DNA of 64,000 nucleotides from the NCBI GenBank assembly GCA_041393395.1, contig JAWKKG010000005.1, positions 607,753 through 671,752 on the forward strand, read 5' to 3'. The DNA is from JAGQIB01 sp041393395. Its GTDB lineage: Bacteria; ARS69. The notes below the pieces were generated by a model. That model was not told where the DNA came from, did not search any database, and saw nothing but the letters and a program-made list of their open reading frames with translations. Shown in pieces: positions 29,201-39,200 of the stretch (position 1 is the stretch's first letter; each line of letters begins with the position of its first letter). Made by a program: the position numbers and the translations under genes.

Positions 29201-29323
29201 CAGGGGCCCACCGAGCACGCGGAGCAGCGCAAGCAGGAGGAGCAGCTCGCGCGTTCTTCGAGAGAGAATAGCGATGCGGCCGCGAGCGTCGCGGAGGCCG
29301 TCACACCGCCGCTCACGCCCTGA
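26231..29323 (+). CDS. Membrane pentahaem c-type cytochrome fused to TPR domain
   Basis: A 1030-residue protein starting at GTG 26231; the nearby ATG at 26226 is out of frame. Four or five hydrophobic helices occupy the first 160 residues, an unusual membrane region for a multihaem protein. Five CXXCH haem motifs follow at about residues 216 (CARCH), 261 (CAGCH), 294 (CNSCH), 362 (CSSCH) and 413 (CGDCH), with distal His-rich stretches (SSAHHF, HDHSFFAANT), as in cytochrome c554-like electron carriers. After a beta-rich part the last 300 residues are TPR repeats (RWNDYGIGLMRQGDLSGARR, ADAWVNLARVALQEG, PKIHYFLGVAAKEQG). It probably carries electrons on the periplasmic face, with the TPRs docking a partner. 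No other respiratory gene is adjacent. Confidence 0.87.
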   Translation: MSASRPPSRFPKILPFLGALLLAQTGYLAGSVAPNPFYVANVFAHHYGGLVLAIVLLVLGLRNFGRLREAGGAVAALGTLALVGLAATAATAIGLEILHNTRQTRWLLNLHIGIAVGTAAFTLFMLLAWAGRSASARRAAGWVGVGAAVGVALLFVGLDGASRNRERDRIRNPERPPAEMAHEAMGGAEGPFFPSSAATSTGGRIPSDFFMSSESCARCHADIYEQWSSSAHHFSSFNNQWYRRSIEYMQEVNSVQSSKWCAGCHDHAVLINGMMDDPVAAFLATPEAHTGLGCNSCHAVTHVKDTMGNGGFYVEYPPLHDLAVSENPLLRGLHDKAVELDPGPHKDVFLKSFHRDQTAEFCSSCHKVHLDMPVNNYRWIRGFNEYDNWQASGVSGQGARSFYYPESPMDCGDCHMPLVASDDKGNIDGFVHDHSFFAANTAVPTANLDEEHLAGTIEFLQRNQVTVDIFAAGAPKLGEVSAAAAQEPELASTFAVGEEAAMSVGRAGGGVARELGPLWGPLDAVPVQVRRGDDVRVDVVVRTRGVGHFFPGGTIDAFDVWLELRATDENGNTLFWSGVAGEGGALPADPGAHFYGARMVDAHGNPITKRNAFMTRAVAWINLIPPGAADVAHYRISVPKDCGNEIHLEARLNYRKFTNENTAFSFAGTLSPDEPDAMTNPKRATPHFDDRTWITGEVPENVSAELREIPNLPITVMHRAEATLAVTDGPARNAPAAARPQDSRRWNDYGIGLMRQGDLSGARRAFEYVTKCEPDYADAWVNLARVALQEGLLEDGTAALDKARKLAPDLPKIHYFLGVAAKEQGQYEEAEARFRQAAATYPRDRVVRNDLGRVLFLQRRYEEAITELKKVLEIDAEDLAAHYNLMLCYRGLGQNDEAEAERHLYERFKADEDADAILGPYLRAHPQDNRMRQRIHEQVSAPADLIAREVAFRAEHGEPWIALPGQGAELAKRIVERGESLRPEIAAGRYQGPTEHAEQRKQEEQLARSSRENSDAAASVAEAVTPPLTP

Positions 29324-29359
29324 TTCGTTCGTTTCCGCACGCTGCCGCCGATCTCTCGC

Positions 29360-29394
29360 GGGCGGGCCGGTTCGCCGGCCCGCCCTTCTCTATT
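29360..29394 (+). terminator. Rho-independent terminator, UUCG tetraloop
   Basis: A perfect 11-pair stem, GGGCGGGCCGG/CCGGCCCGCCC, closes a TTCG loop and is followed by TTCTCTATT. It ends the cytochrome transcript just before the protease promoter. Confidence 0.85.
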
Positions 29395-29403
29395 CTCCCC
29401 GAT

Positions 29404-29433
29404 TTGCACTCCTCTACTATCGGGGTGTATAAG
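29404..29433 (+). promoter_or_regulatory. Housekeeping-type promoter of the protease gene
   Basis: TTGCAC (29404-29409), an 18-base spacer and TATAAG (29428-29433). It is the clearest -35/-10 pair seen in the window. It lies directly behind the terminator and 103 bases before the protease start, leaving a leader of roughly 95 bases. Confidence 0.7.
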
Positions 29434-29536
29434 CGATCTCGTGCCGGCGCACGGTCAAGCCCGCACGTGCCAGATCGGCCCCGCTGCGGGGTGTGCCGGT
29501 CACTCCAAGCTTGCCGCCACTCGCAAGGAGTGACAC

Positions 29537-32500
29537 ATGAAGCGTTTGCTCTCCCCCCTCGGACTCACGTCCGTGCTGCTCCTCTCTTGCTCCGCGACGG
29601 CGTTCGCGGCGCCCCCCACCCGGGACTTCGTTCCGGTTCAAGACCGTGATCTCGGTCGCTCGGCCACCGAGCTGAGCCTCTGGGCCCCCGGTCGCATCCT
29701 CGTGCAGATCGAGGATTCCGCGCTGCGCCGCTCGGCGCTCGTCTCGGACGTCTTCGGGCGCTCCGCGACTCCGACCACCGGTCTCGCCGATCTCGATCAG
29801 GCGATGACGCGCGTCGGCGCGACGTCCGTGCAGCGCTCGCACATCGAGGTGCGCAACGCATCGCTCGATCGCCAGCTCGGCATCAGCCGATGGTTCACGT
29901 TCCAGGTGGACGAGAACGCCGACATCGAGGCGCTCGCGGCGGAGCTGCGCGCGCTTCCCTCGGTGGACGAGGCCACGCCGGACTACCGCGCCTTCCCGGC
30001 CGCGGTCCCGAACGACCCGCTGTACTCGAGCCAGTGGGGCCACAACAACACCGGCCAGCTCCTGAGCTACTGCTGGAGCTGCGGCGGGCACCCGAGCGGC
30101 TCGCCGGTCGGCACCGTGGGCTTCGACGCGAACGCGCAGGCCGCGTGGGACGCGTCGCAGGGCTACGGCAACAGCGGGATCGTGATCGCGATCCTCGACT
30201 CCGGCGTGAGCGCCGGTCACCCGGACCTGAACCAGGTCGCCGGCTACGACTACGGCGACAACGACAGCAATCCGGATGACAACAGCGCGTCGCCCGGCCA
30301 CGGCACCGCGTGCGCGGGCGTCGCGGCGGCGATCGCGAACAACAGCCAGGGTGCCGCGGGCATCGCAGGCGGCTGCTCGATCATGCCGCTCAAGTGCGCG
30401 GATTCCGGCGGCAGCCTGTTCTTCTCGTACATCCAGAACGCGCTGTACCACGCGGCCGACAACGGGGCCGACGTCGCGAGCATGAGCTTCGGCGCCGCGA
30501 TCTCGTCCGATCCGGCCACGGACTCGGCGCTGTCGTACGCGTTCAGCAACGGCGTCACGCTGCTCGCGGCGAGCGGCAACGAGAACGCGAGCTCGGTCAG
30601 CTATCCCGCGAACAACACGAATGTGATCGCCGTCGGCGCGGCGTCGCCGTGCGGCGAGCGAAAGCGCTCGAGCTCGAGCACGTCGGAGCTGAATCCCGGC
30701 GTGAGCGCGGACCCGAACGGCTACACCTGCGACGGCGAGCGCTGGTGGGGCTCGAACTACGGCAGCACCACGCAGAACGCGTCGACCGCGGTCGACGTGA
30801 TCGCGCCCACGATCCTCCCGACCACGGACATCGTGGGCTCCGGCGGCTACGATCCGGGCAACTGGTCCATGTGGTTCAACGGCACGTCGTGCGCCACGCC
30901 GTACGCGGCGGGCGTCTGCGCGCTGATCAAGGCCGCGAACCCGAGCTGGACGCCGAGCCAGGTGCGGACCCAGCTCCGCAACACGGCGCAGGACGTCACC
31001 AGCGTGGAGTCCGGCGCCGGCTGGGATCGCTACACGGGCTACGGCATGGTGGACGCGGCCGCTGCGGTCGGTGGCGGCGGCGGTCCGGGCGGGCCGACCT
31101 ACGCCTCGCTGCCGTACACGACGGGCTTCGAGTCCGCGTCGCTGGATGCTTCGTGGACCACGGCCAGCACCGGCCCCGGTCGCATCCTCGTGACGACGGC
31201 GAACACCCCGCACGCGGGCACCCGTCACCTCACGATGGATTCGTCCACGAGCAACTCGTACGCCACGAACTTCGCGGACCTGCACCTCGACCTCGCGGGC
31301 GAGGGCAACGTGGACCTCGAGTTCTGGTGGAAGGAGTTCGGGGACGAGACGCACGCGCAGGACGGCGTGTACTTCTCGGACAACGGCGGCTCGTCGTTCG
31401 TGAAGGTCCAGGACCTGAACGGCGCGAGCTACACGAACAACACGTGGCAGAACTTCGCGCTCGATCTGGATGCGCTCGCGTCGGCGAACGGGCTCTCGCT
31501 CACGTCGACGTTCGTGATCCGGTTCGAGCAGTACGACAACTACCCGATCGCCACCGACGGATTCGCGTTCGACGACATCTCCGTCACGTCGGCGACCGGT
31601 CCCGCGAACTCCGTGACCGTCACGTCGCCGAACGGCGGCGAGACCTGGACGGCGGGCACCGCGCACAACGTCACCTGGACCTGGACCGGCTCCTTCGCGA
31701 ACGTCGCGATCGCGTACTCCACGAACGCCGGCTCCACCTGGACGACGATCACTTCCTCGACCGCGAACGACGGCTCCTACTCCTGGACCGTGCCTTCGGC
31801 GGCCACCACGCAGGGTCGGGTCCGCGTGTCGGATGCCGCGGATGCCGGCACCTCGGACACGAGCAACTCGAACTTCACGATCGACGTCCCGCCGGTGGGC
31901 GGCTACGCCTCGCTCCCGTACTCCACGGGCTTCGAGACCGGCTCGCTCGACACGTACTGGGACACCACGACCACCACCACCGGTCGCATCCTCGTGACGG
32001 GATCGAACGCGCCGCACGCGGGCTCGTGGCACCTCACGATGGATTCGAGCACGAACGGCACGTACGCCACGAACGACGCCGACCTGAAGCTGAATCTATC
32101 CGGCCACTCGCAGGTCGCGATGAGCTTCTGGTGGAAGGAGTTCGGGGATGAGACCCACACGCAGGACGGCGTGTACTTCTCCTCCAACGGCGGCGCCTCG
32201 TTCGTGAAGGTGTACAGCCTGAACGGCGGCAGCGTCGCGAACAACACGTGGCAGAACATCAACCTGGACGTCGACGCGCTGGCGGCGGCGAACGGCTTGT
32301 CCCTCACGTCCACGTTCGTGGTGCGCTTCCAGCAGTACGACAACTACGCGATCGCCACCGACGGCTTCGCCTTCGACGACATCTCCGTCGTGGACGGCGG
32401 CGGCGGAGGCGGCGGCAACTACATCACCGCCGAGAGCGAGCCGAACGACGGCTCCACCACGGCGGACGGTCCGGTCGGCAGCGACGTCGCGGTCACGGGC

Positions 32501-33094
32501 ACGATCTCGTCCAGCGCCGATGACGACTGGTTCGCGTTCGACGTGACCACCGGCGGCACGATCTCGATCTCGGTCGCGATCGGCAGCTCGGCGGATCTCG
32601 ACTGGTACCTGTACGCGGCGAGCGATCCGGTGAACTGGGTGGCGCGCGGCTACACCGTGAGCAACCCCGAGGCCGGCACCTACAATGCGGCTGCGGGCTC
32701 GTACTTCGTGCGCGTGGACGGCTACAACGGCGCCACCTCCGCGTACACGCTCACGGTCTCGGGCACGAACCTCGCGATCGCGTCCGGTCCGGAGAAGATC
32801 GATTCCCCGGTGCCGGCGGTCTTCCAGCTCGCGCAGAACGCGCCGAACCCGTTCCACGGGTCGACGATGATCTCGCTCGCGCTGCCGAAGCCCGGCAACG
32901 CACGCCTCGCGGTGTACGACGTGACCGGACGCTTGGTCCGCACGCTCGTGAACGGCGAGATGAAAGCGGGCGTGCACCGCATCCACTGGGACGGCCGGGA
33001 CGAGCGCGGCTCGCACGTCGCGTCCGGCGTGTACCTGTACAAGGTCGACACGGCCGAGAACCACGTGACGAAGAAGATGATCCTCACCAAGTAG
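29537..33094 (+). CDS. Exported subtilisin-family (S8) serine protease, multidomain
   Basis: A 1185-residue exported protease. ATG 29537 follows CAAGGAG. Domains: signal peptide (MKRLLSPLGLTSVLLLSCSATAFA); inhibitor-like propeptide to about residue 155; S8 catalytic domain with Asp in AILDSGVS (about 220), His in GHGTACAGV (about 255) and Ser in NGTSCATPYAAG (about 451); two near-identical 165-residue MAM/jelly-roll-like domains (about 520-690 and 790-955) flanking an Ig-like domain of the SPNGGETWTAGTAHNVTW type; a PPC (pre-peptidase C-terminal) domain beginning ESEPNDGSTTADGP; and a FlgD-like sorting domain (NAPNPFHGSTMISLAL ... HVASGVYLYKV). It should act at the cell surface or be released. 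It is monocistronic, with promoter and terminators visible on either side. Confidence 0.95.
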   Translation: MKRLLSPLGLTSVLLLSCSATAFAAPPTRDFVPVQDRDLGRSATELSLWAPGRILVQIEDSALRRSALVSDVFGRSATPTTGLADLDQAMTRVGATSVQRSHIEVRNASLDRQLGISRWFTFQVDENADIEALAAELRALPSVDEATPDYRAFPAAVPNDPLYSSQWGHNNTGQLLSYCWSCGGHPSGSPVGTVGFDANAQAAWDASQGYGNSGIVIAILDSGVSAGHPDLNQVAGYDYGDNDSNPDDNSASPGHGTACAGVAAAIANNSQGAAGIAGGCSIMPLKCADSGGSLFFSYIQNALYHAADNGADVASMSFGAAISSDPATDSALSYAFSNGVTLLAASGNENASSVSYPANNTNVIAVGAASPCGERKRSSSSTSELNPGVSADPNGYTCDGERWWGSNYGSTTQNASTAVDVIAPTILPTTDIVGSGGYDPGNWSMWFNGTSCATPYAAGVCALIKAANPSWTPSQVRTQLRNTAQDVTSVESGAGWDRYTGYGMVDAAAAVGGGGGPGGPTYASLPYTTGFESASLDASWTTASTGPGRILVTTANTPHAGTRHLTMDSSTSNSYATNFADLHLDLAGEGNVDLEFWWKEFGDETHAQDGVYFSDNGGSSFVKVQDLNGASYTNNTWQNFALDLDALASANGLSLTSTFVIRFEQYDNYPIATDGFAFDDISVTSATGPANSVTVTSPNGGETWTAGTAHNVTWTWTGSFANVAIAYSTNAGSTWTTITSSTANDGSYSWTVPSAATTQGRVRVSDAADAGTSDTSNSNFTIDVPPVGGYASLPYSTGFETGSLDTYWDTTTTTTGRILVTGSNAPHAGSWHLTMDSSTNGTYATNDADLKLNLSGHSQVAMSFWWKEFGDETHTQDGVYFSSNGGASFVKVYSLNGGSVANNTWQNINLDVDALAAANGLSLTSTFVVRFQQYDNYAIATDGFAFDDISVVDGGGGGGGNYITAESEPNDGSTTADGPVGSDVAVTGTISSSADDDWFAFDVTTGGTISISVAIGSSADLDWYLYAASDPVNWVARGYTVSNPEAGTYNAAAGSYFVRVDGYNGATSAYTLTVSGTNLAIASGPEKIDSPVPAVFQLAQNAPNPFHGSTMISLALPKPGNARLAVYDVTGRLVRTLVNGEMKAGVHRIHWDGRDERGSHVASGVYLYKVDTAENHVTKKMILTK

Positions 33095-33119
33095 TCCGAG
33101 AACTCACCAGAGTTCACCA

Positions 33120-33149
33120 GACGGCCCGGGCGCACGCGTCCGGGCCGTC
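33120..33149 (+). terminator. Terminator hairpin after the protease gene
   Basis: GACGGCCCGG pairs with CCGGGCCGTC, extended inward by three pairs (one G-T), around a CACG loop. The tail GTCTTGCCC is only weakly T-rich. Confidence 0.7.
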
Positions 33150-33204
33150 GTCTTGCCCGCCTCTTTCGGACCCGCCCCTCTCGCCGATCCGGGAACGGAC
33201 CCGC

Positions 33205-33210
33205 TATAAT
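33205..33210 (+). promoter_or_regulatory. Possible -10 element of the NRPS operon
   Basis: A consensus TATAAT stands out in GC-rich DNA 32 bases before the NRPS start. No -35 hexamer of good match is found 16-18 bases upstream, so the promoter may need an activator. Confidence 0.4.
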
Positions 33211-33242
33211 CGGCGCTCACCGGTTGCCCCCGGGGAGCTCCC

Positions 33243-36200
33243 TTGTCGACGTCTTACTCCCGGCCCGCCGCGCGCCCGGCCTCGCGCGACGTGTTCGAGC
33301 GTTCCAACCTGACCATGAGCCAGTTTCTGATCTGGACGGGTCAGGCGCTGCGCCCGGACGTGCCGCTCTACAACATGGTGATGACGTTCGAGATCGACTC
33401 GGAGCTCGACGTCGAGGCGTTCCGGCGCGCGGTGGCGGCTCTCGTGGCGGACAGCGACGCCCTCCGCACCGTGTTCGGCGAGCGACGCGGCGCGCCGTGG
33501 CGGCGAGTGCTCGGGGATCTCGATCCCGCGCTCGAGATCGTGGACCTCCGCGAGGAGACGGATCCGGAACGCGCGTGGAGTACCTGGCTGGAGGCGCGGT
33601 CGCGTCGCATCCTCTCGCTCGACACGCGGCTGTTCGACACCTGCCTCGTTCGCCTCGGACCCGCCCGCTGGCGGTGGTACCTGAACCAGCACCACCTCGT
33701 GACGGACGGATGGTCCTGCGGCGTGGTCTGGGCGCGCCTCGCGGAGAACTACCGGCGCGCGACGGACGGCACGCTCGAGGAACGCACGCGCCCGCCCCTC
33801 TGGGAGCGACACTTCGAGAACGAGCGCGCGTTCCGCGGGAGCCCGAGCTGGGCCGACACCGCCGACCACTGGGAGGACTGGGCGACCCGACCCGTCCCGT
33901 CGCACGCGTTCTTCGGTCGCCGACCGGACGGCCGGAGCTGCCGCACCGAGCGCGTGTCGCGCTCGCTCGAGAGCCGACGGGTCGAGCGACTCGCCGAGGT
34001 GATCCGCGAGCCCGGAGTGCGGGCGCTGACCTCGGACCTCGCGCGGTTTCACGTGTTCGCGACCGTGCTCGCCGCCTGGCTGCACCGGGCCACCGGCGAG
34101 TCCGACGTCGCGTTCCTCGTCCCGTCGCACAATCGGCCCGGCGCGGACGACAAGGGAACGCCCGGCCTCTTCATCGAGATCTTCCCGCTCGGCGTGGCCG
34201 TGCAGCCCGGCGACACCTTCGCGACGTTGTTCGATCGCGTGGTCGTCGAGACCCGTAACCTGCTCCGGCACTCGCGCCCGGGCACGAGCCAGGCGGCCCA
34301 CGGTCGCCCGTACGCGGCGCTGCTGAACTTCATCACGGCGGACTTCCCGCAAGACGAAGCGCTCCCGGCGCGACCCGAGTGGGTCCACCCGGGACACGGC
34401 GATCCGGCCCACGCGATCCGGATCCAGGTCGAGGACTTCGACGGCGACGCGATCCCCACCGTGTCCTTCGACATGAACGAGCAGGTGTTCCCCCCGCGGA
34501 TGCGGGCGATCGTCCCCGAGGACCTTCTCTCGCTGCTCGACGCCTTCCTCCAGGACCGGGAGCAGCGCCTCGCGGACATTCCGCTCCGCGCCACGGAAAC
34601 CACCTCCGCCGAGGCCACGGCCCCGGCCGGCCCGACCGTCGTGTCGACGGTGCTTGCGCAGGCTCGAGCGGTGCCGCACGCAGTCGCGGTAGCCGAGGGG
34701 GATCGCTCTCTCTCGTTCGCCGACCTCGACGCTCGCTCACGACGTCTCGCGATGCGCCTGCGGGAGCACGGCGCCGGTCCCGGCGAGCGAGTCGCGATCC
34801 AGCTGCCTCGCTCGCCGGAGCTCCTGATCTCGATTCTGGCGGTGCTGCGCGCGGGGGCCGCCTACGTCCCGCTCGATCCGCGGCATCCCGCGACGCGACG
34901 TTCCACGGTGCTCGAGGACAGCGGCGCCCGGCTGCTGATCACGCGCGATGCCGCGGCGAGTTACTCGCCGTCCGTCCGCATCCTCGATCCGGATAACGGT
35001 TCGGGCGACGGTTCGGACGAGGCGATCGAGCTGCCCGAGATGGACCCGCGCGCGGCGGCGTACGTGCTCTACACGTCGGGCTCCACAGGGCGGCCCAAGG
35101 GTGTCGAGATCTCGCACTCCGCGCTCGGCCACTACGTCCACTGGGCCGCGACGCAGTACACGAACGGGCGACCGGCGACGTTCGCGCTGTACTCGTCGAT
35201 CGCGTTCGACCTCACGGTCACCTCGGTGTTCGTGCCGTGGATCGGGGGCGGCACGGTGCGGATCTATCGCGAGGATCCCGACACGGTTTCCGATCTCTCG
35301 GTGCTGCGAGTCTGGGAGGAGGATGCGGTCGACGTGCTCAAGCTCACGCCCGCTCACCTCGCTCTCGTGCTGGAGTCGGGACACGCGCCGCAGCGAATCC
35401 GCCGGCTGATTCTCGGAGGCGAGGACCTCCCCACCGATCTCGCCCGAAGGGCGCAGCGCACGCTCGGCCCGGAGGCCGCGATCTGGAACGAGTACGGCCC
35501 GACCGAGGCCACCGTGGGCTGCATGATCCACCGGTTCGATCCCGAGTCCGATCTCGACGCCTCCGTGCCGATCGGCCGGGCGATCGCGGGCGCCGAGATC
35601 CGCCTGCTCGACGACCACGGCGCGCTCACCGACGGCGAGCGCGGAGAGATCGCGATCGGCGGCGCCGGGCTCGCGAACGGCTACGCGGGACGACCCGACC
35701 TCACGGCCGAGCGCTTCTTCGCGGATCCCGAGACCGGCCGGCGCTGGTACCGCAGCGGGGACCTCGGACGCCGACTCCCGAACGGAATCCTCGCGTACGA
35801 GGGGCGGGTCGACGATCAGCTCAAGATCCGCGGGGCGCGCGTGGAGCCGGGCGAGATCGAGGCGGTGCTGCTCGGACACCCCGAGATCCGCGCGGTGGCG
35901 GTGCGAGGGATCGCCGCGACGGACGTCGAGCGCGAGCCGGAGTCGTTCTGCACGAAGTGCGGGCTCTCCTCCCGTCATCCGGACGCGCAGCTCGACGCCG
36001 AGGGAATCTGCGCGCTCTGCCACGCGTTCCAAGCGCAGGAGGAGAAGGCCCGCGCCTACTTCGGCTCGCGCGGCGACCTCGAGCGGATCCTGTCGACCGC
36101 GCGAGCACGTCGGCGCGGCGAGCACGACGTGCTGATGCTTCTCTCGGGCGGCAAGGACTCCACCTACGCGATGTTCCAGCTCGCGGAGATGGGCCTCGAC

Positions 36201-39200
36201 ATCCTCGCGTTCAGCCTCGACAACGGATTCATCTCCGACGGCGCCAAGGCGAACATGCGCCGGGCGACGGAGGCGCTCGGAGTGGAACTCGTGTGGGGGC
36301 GTCCGGACGGCATCGACGACATCCTGCGCGACAGCCTCGAGCGCTTCAGCAACGTGTGCCAGGGCTGCTTCAAGACGATCTACACACTCTCGACCCGACT
36401 CGCGAAGGATCGCGGCATCCCGTTCGTGGTCACCGGTCTCTCCCGCGGGCAGATCTACGAGACGCGGATCGCGGACATGTTCCACAACCGCATCTTCGAG
36501 CCCGAGCGGATCGACGAGTACGTGATCGAGGCGCGCAAGGCGTACCACCGGGTCGACGACGCGGTCGCGAAGAAGCTCGACGTCCGGATCTTCCACGACG
36601 ACGCGATCTTCGACGACGTGAAGTTCGTGGACTTCTACCGCTACTGCGACGCCTCCCTCGAGGAGATGCTCGAGTTCCTGGATCGCAAGGCGCCCTGGAT
36701 CCGGCCCGACGACACGGGCCGTTCCACGAACTGCCTGATCAACGAGGCCGGCATCTGGGTTCACCGGCGCGAGCGCGGTTTCCACAACTACGCGCTTCCC
36801 TACAGCTGGGACGTGCGCCTCGGCCACAAGAAGCGGGACGACGCGCTGGCCGAGCTCGACGATCGCATCGATCCGGTGGAGGTGCGCGAGAAGCTGGAGA
36901 CGCTCGGCTACGACGAGCGCGCGCGACTGGAGGAGCGCCGCTCGGCGCGACTCGCCGCGTACTACGTGGCCGATCGCTCGCTGTCGTGGGCCGAGCTGCG
37001 CGACTGGCTCGCCGATCGCGTGCCGGACTTCATGGTGCCGCACTGGTTCACGCGCCTGCCCGAGCTGCCGCTCACCCCGAACGGCAAGGTGGACCGCACG
37101 GCACTCCCCGCGCCGGACCGACCGCGGGCCGGCGTGCAGACCGGATACGACCCGCCGCGCGGTGAGACCGAGGAGGCCCTCGCGCGCATCCTCCGCGACG
37201 TGATGGGCCGCGAGCGAGTCGGCCGCGACGACGACTTCCTCGAGCTCGGCGGCGACTCCATCCTGGCGATCCAGATCGCGGCGCGCGCCCGCGCGGCAGG
37301 CCTGACACTCGACCCGGTGGATCCGTTCCGTCATCGCTCGGTCGCGGCGCTCGCCCGCAAGCTCGAGGCGAAGACGGAGTCCGCATCCGACGCGCCGCGT
37401 GCGTCTTCGATCGCGATCGGATCCGATCCCGCGCCGCCCGAGACCTTCCCCCTCACGCCGATCCAGGAGGGGATGCTGTTCCACACGGTGGAGCGGGCCG
37501 GCGAGGGCATCTACCACGAGCAGTACGCGTGCGAGCTCACGGATCTCGACGCCGACATCTATCGCGCCGCGTGGCGGGACGTCGTCGCGCGGCACGAGAT
37601 GCTACGCGCGTCGTTCCGCTGGGAGGACATGGGCTCGCCGGTGCAGACCGTGGCTTCCCACGTCGAGCCGGAGTGGCACACGCCCGACTGGACCACGCTC
37701 GACGCCCCGGCGCGGGAAGCCGCGCTCCGCGAGTTCCTGGATGCCGACCGAACGCGCGGCTTCGATCCGACCCGCGGACCGTTGACGCGGTTCCTGCTCG
37801 CCCGGGTGTCCGAGCGTTCGTTCCGGTTCGTGTGGAGCTACCACCACCTCGTGTCGGACGGCTGGTCACGTCCGCGCGTGCTTGCCGACGTGCAGCGCGC
37901 GTACCGTGCCCGCGTCGCCGGCGAGACTCCGGAGTTCCCGGCCGTATCGCGCTACGCGGACTTCGTGACCTGGATGGCGGGACGCGACGTCGCCGCTGCC
38001 GCCTCGTTCTGGCGCGAGAAGTTCGCGCTCGCCGATCCCGCCCGGGCGATTCCGCTTCCGCGCCCCGAGGGTCCCGCGGCATCCGGCGCCGACCCGAACG
38101 GGCGCTTGGACCTGGAGCTCGGAACGCCCGAGTCCTCGGATCTCCGCGACGCCGCGCGACGTTACGGCGTCACGTTGAGCACGCTCGCCACCGGCGCGTG
38201 GGCGCTCACCCTGGCCCGGTGCACGGGCCGCGACGACGTGACGTTCGGCACCACGATGTCGTGCCGCCCGACCGACATCCCGGACGTGGAGAACTCGGTC
38301 GGCGCCTACCTGAACACGGTGCCCTTGCGCGTGGTCGTCGGCGAGGAGTCCGCGGCCGCGTGGCTGGGCGCGCTCCAGGAGCAGATCGGCGAGACGCGTC
38401 GCTTCGAGTGGTCGGCGCTGCGAGACGTCGCGCGGTGGACGGGCCAGGCGCCGACGGACCTGTTCGATTCGATCCTCGTGTTCGAGAACTTCCTCCTGGA
38501 AGAACCGAACCGCGCGGAGGATCCGTTCGGCACGAGCGACGTGCGCTACTTCGCGCGCAGCAACTACCCACTCGCGATCGTGGTGGAGCCGGCCGAGCGC
38601 GTTCGGGTCTACGTGGTGTGGGATCGGTCGCGCTTCGCCGAGGCGGACGTCCGGCGGATCGCGAGCCGGTTCCGCGCGACGCTCCGGCACCTCGCGCGGT
38701 CCGGCCGGGATTCCGTCGCCGCCGTGGACACGCTCCCGGAAGAGGAACACGAGGAGCTCACGCGGCTCGGTCGCGCCGACCTTTCGCTTCCCGCCCACTC
38801 CCCGCTCTGGCTCGATGCGTTCGACGAGGCGCGGGCGCGAGCGCCGCAGACCGCGGCGATCGTGGACGGCAACACCCGCTGGACCTACGAAGACCTCGGG
38901 AAGCGCGCAGCCGCCGTCGCCGCCGGGCTGCGTGCGCAGGGCGTGCAGCGCGGTGACCGCGTGGGCATCGCGATCGCGCGCTCGGCACCGGCCCTCGCCG
39001 CGATCCTCGGTGTGCAGAATGCCGGCGCCACCTGGGTGCCGCTCGACCCCGAGTGGCCGGCGTCGCGTCGCGAGGAAGTGGAGCGGGAGGCCGGACTGCG
39101 CGTGGTGCTCACGAGCGAGATCGTGGACTCGTGGGGAGACGCGCCGTCCGCCACCCCGACCGATGCCCGCACCCCCCCTCTCACGGGAGAGGACGGCGCG

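Noticed and set aside
25031..29218. Open frame of 1395 codons on the minus strand
   Set aside because: It covers rsmG and the pentahaem cytochrome gene in antisense; both plus-strand genes have intact family motifs.
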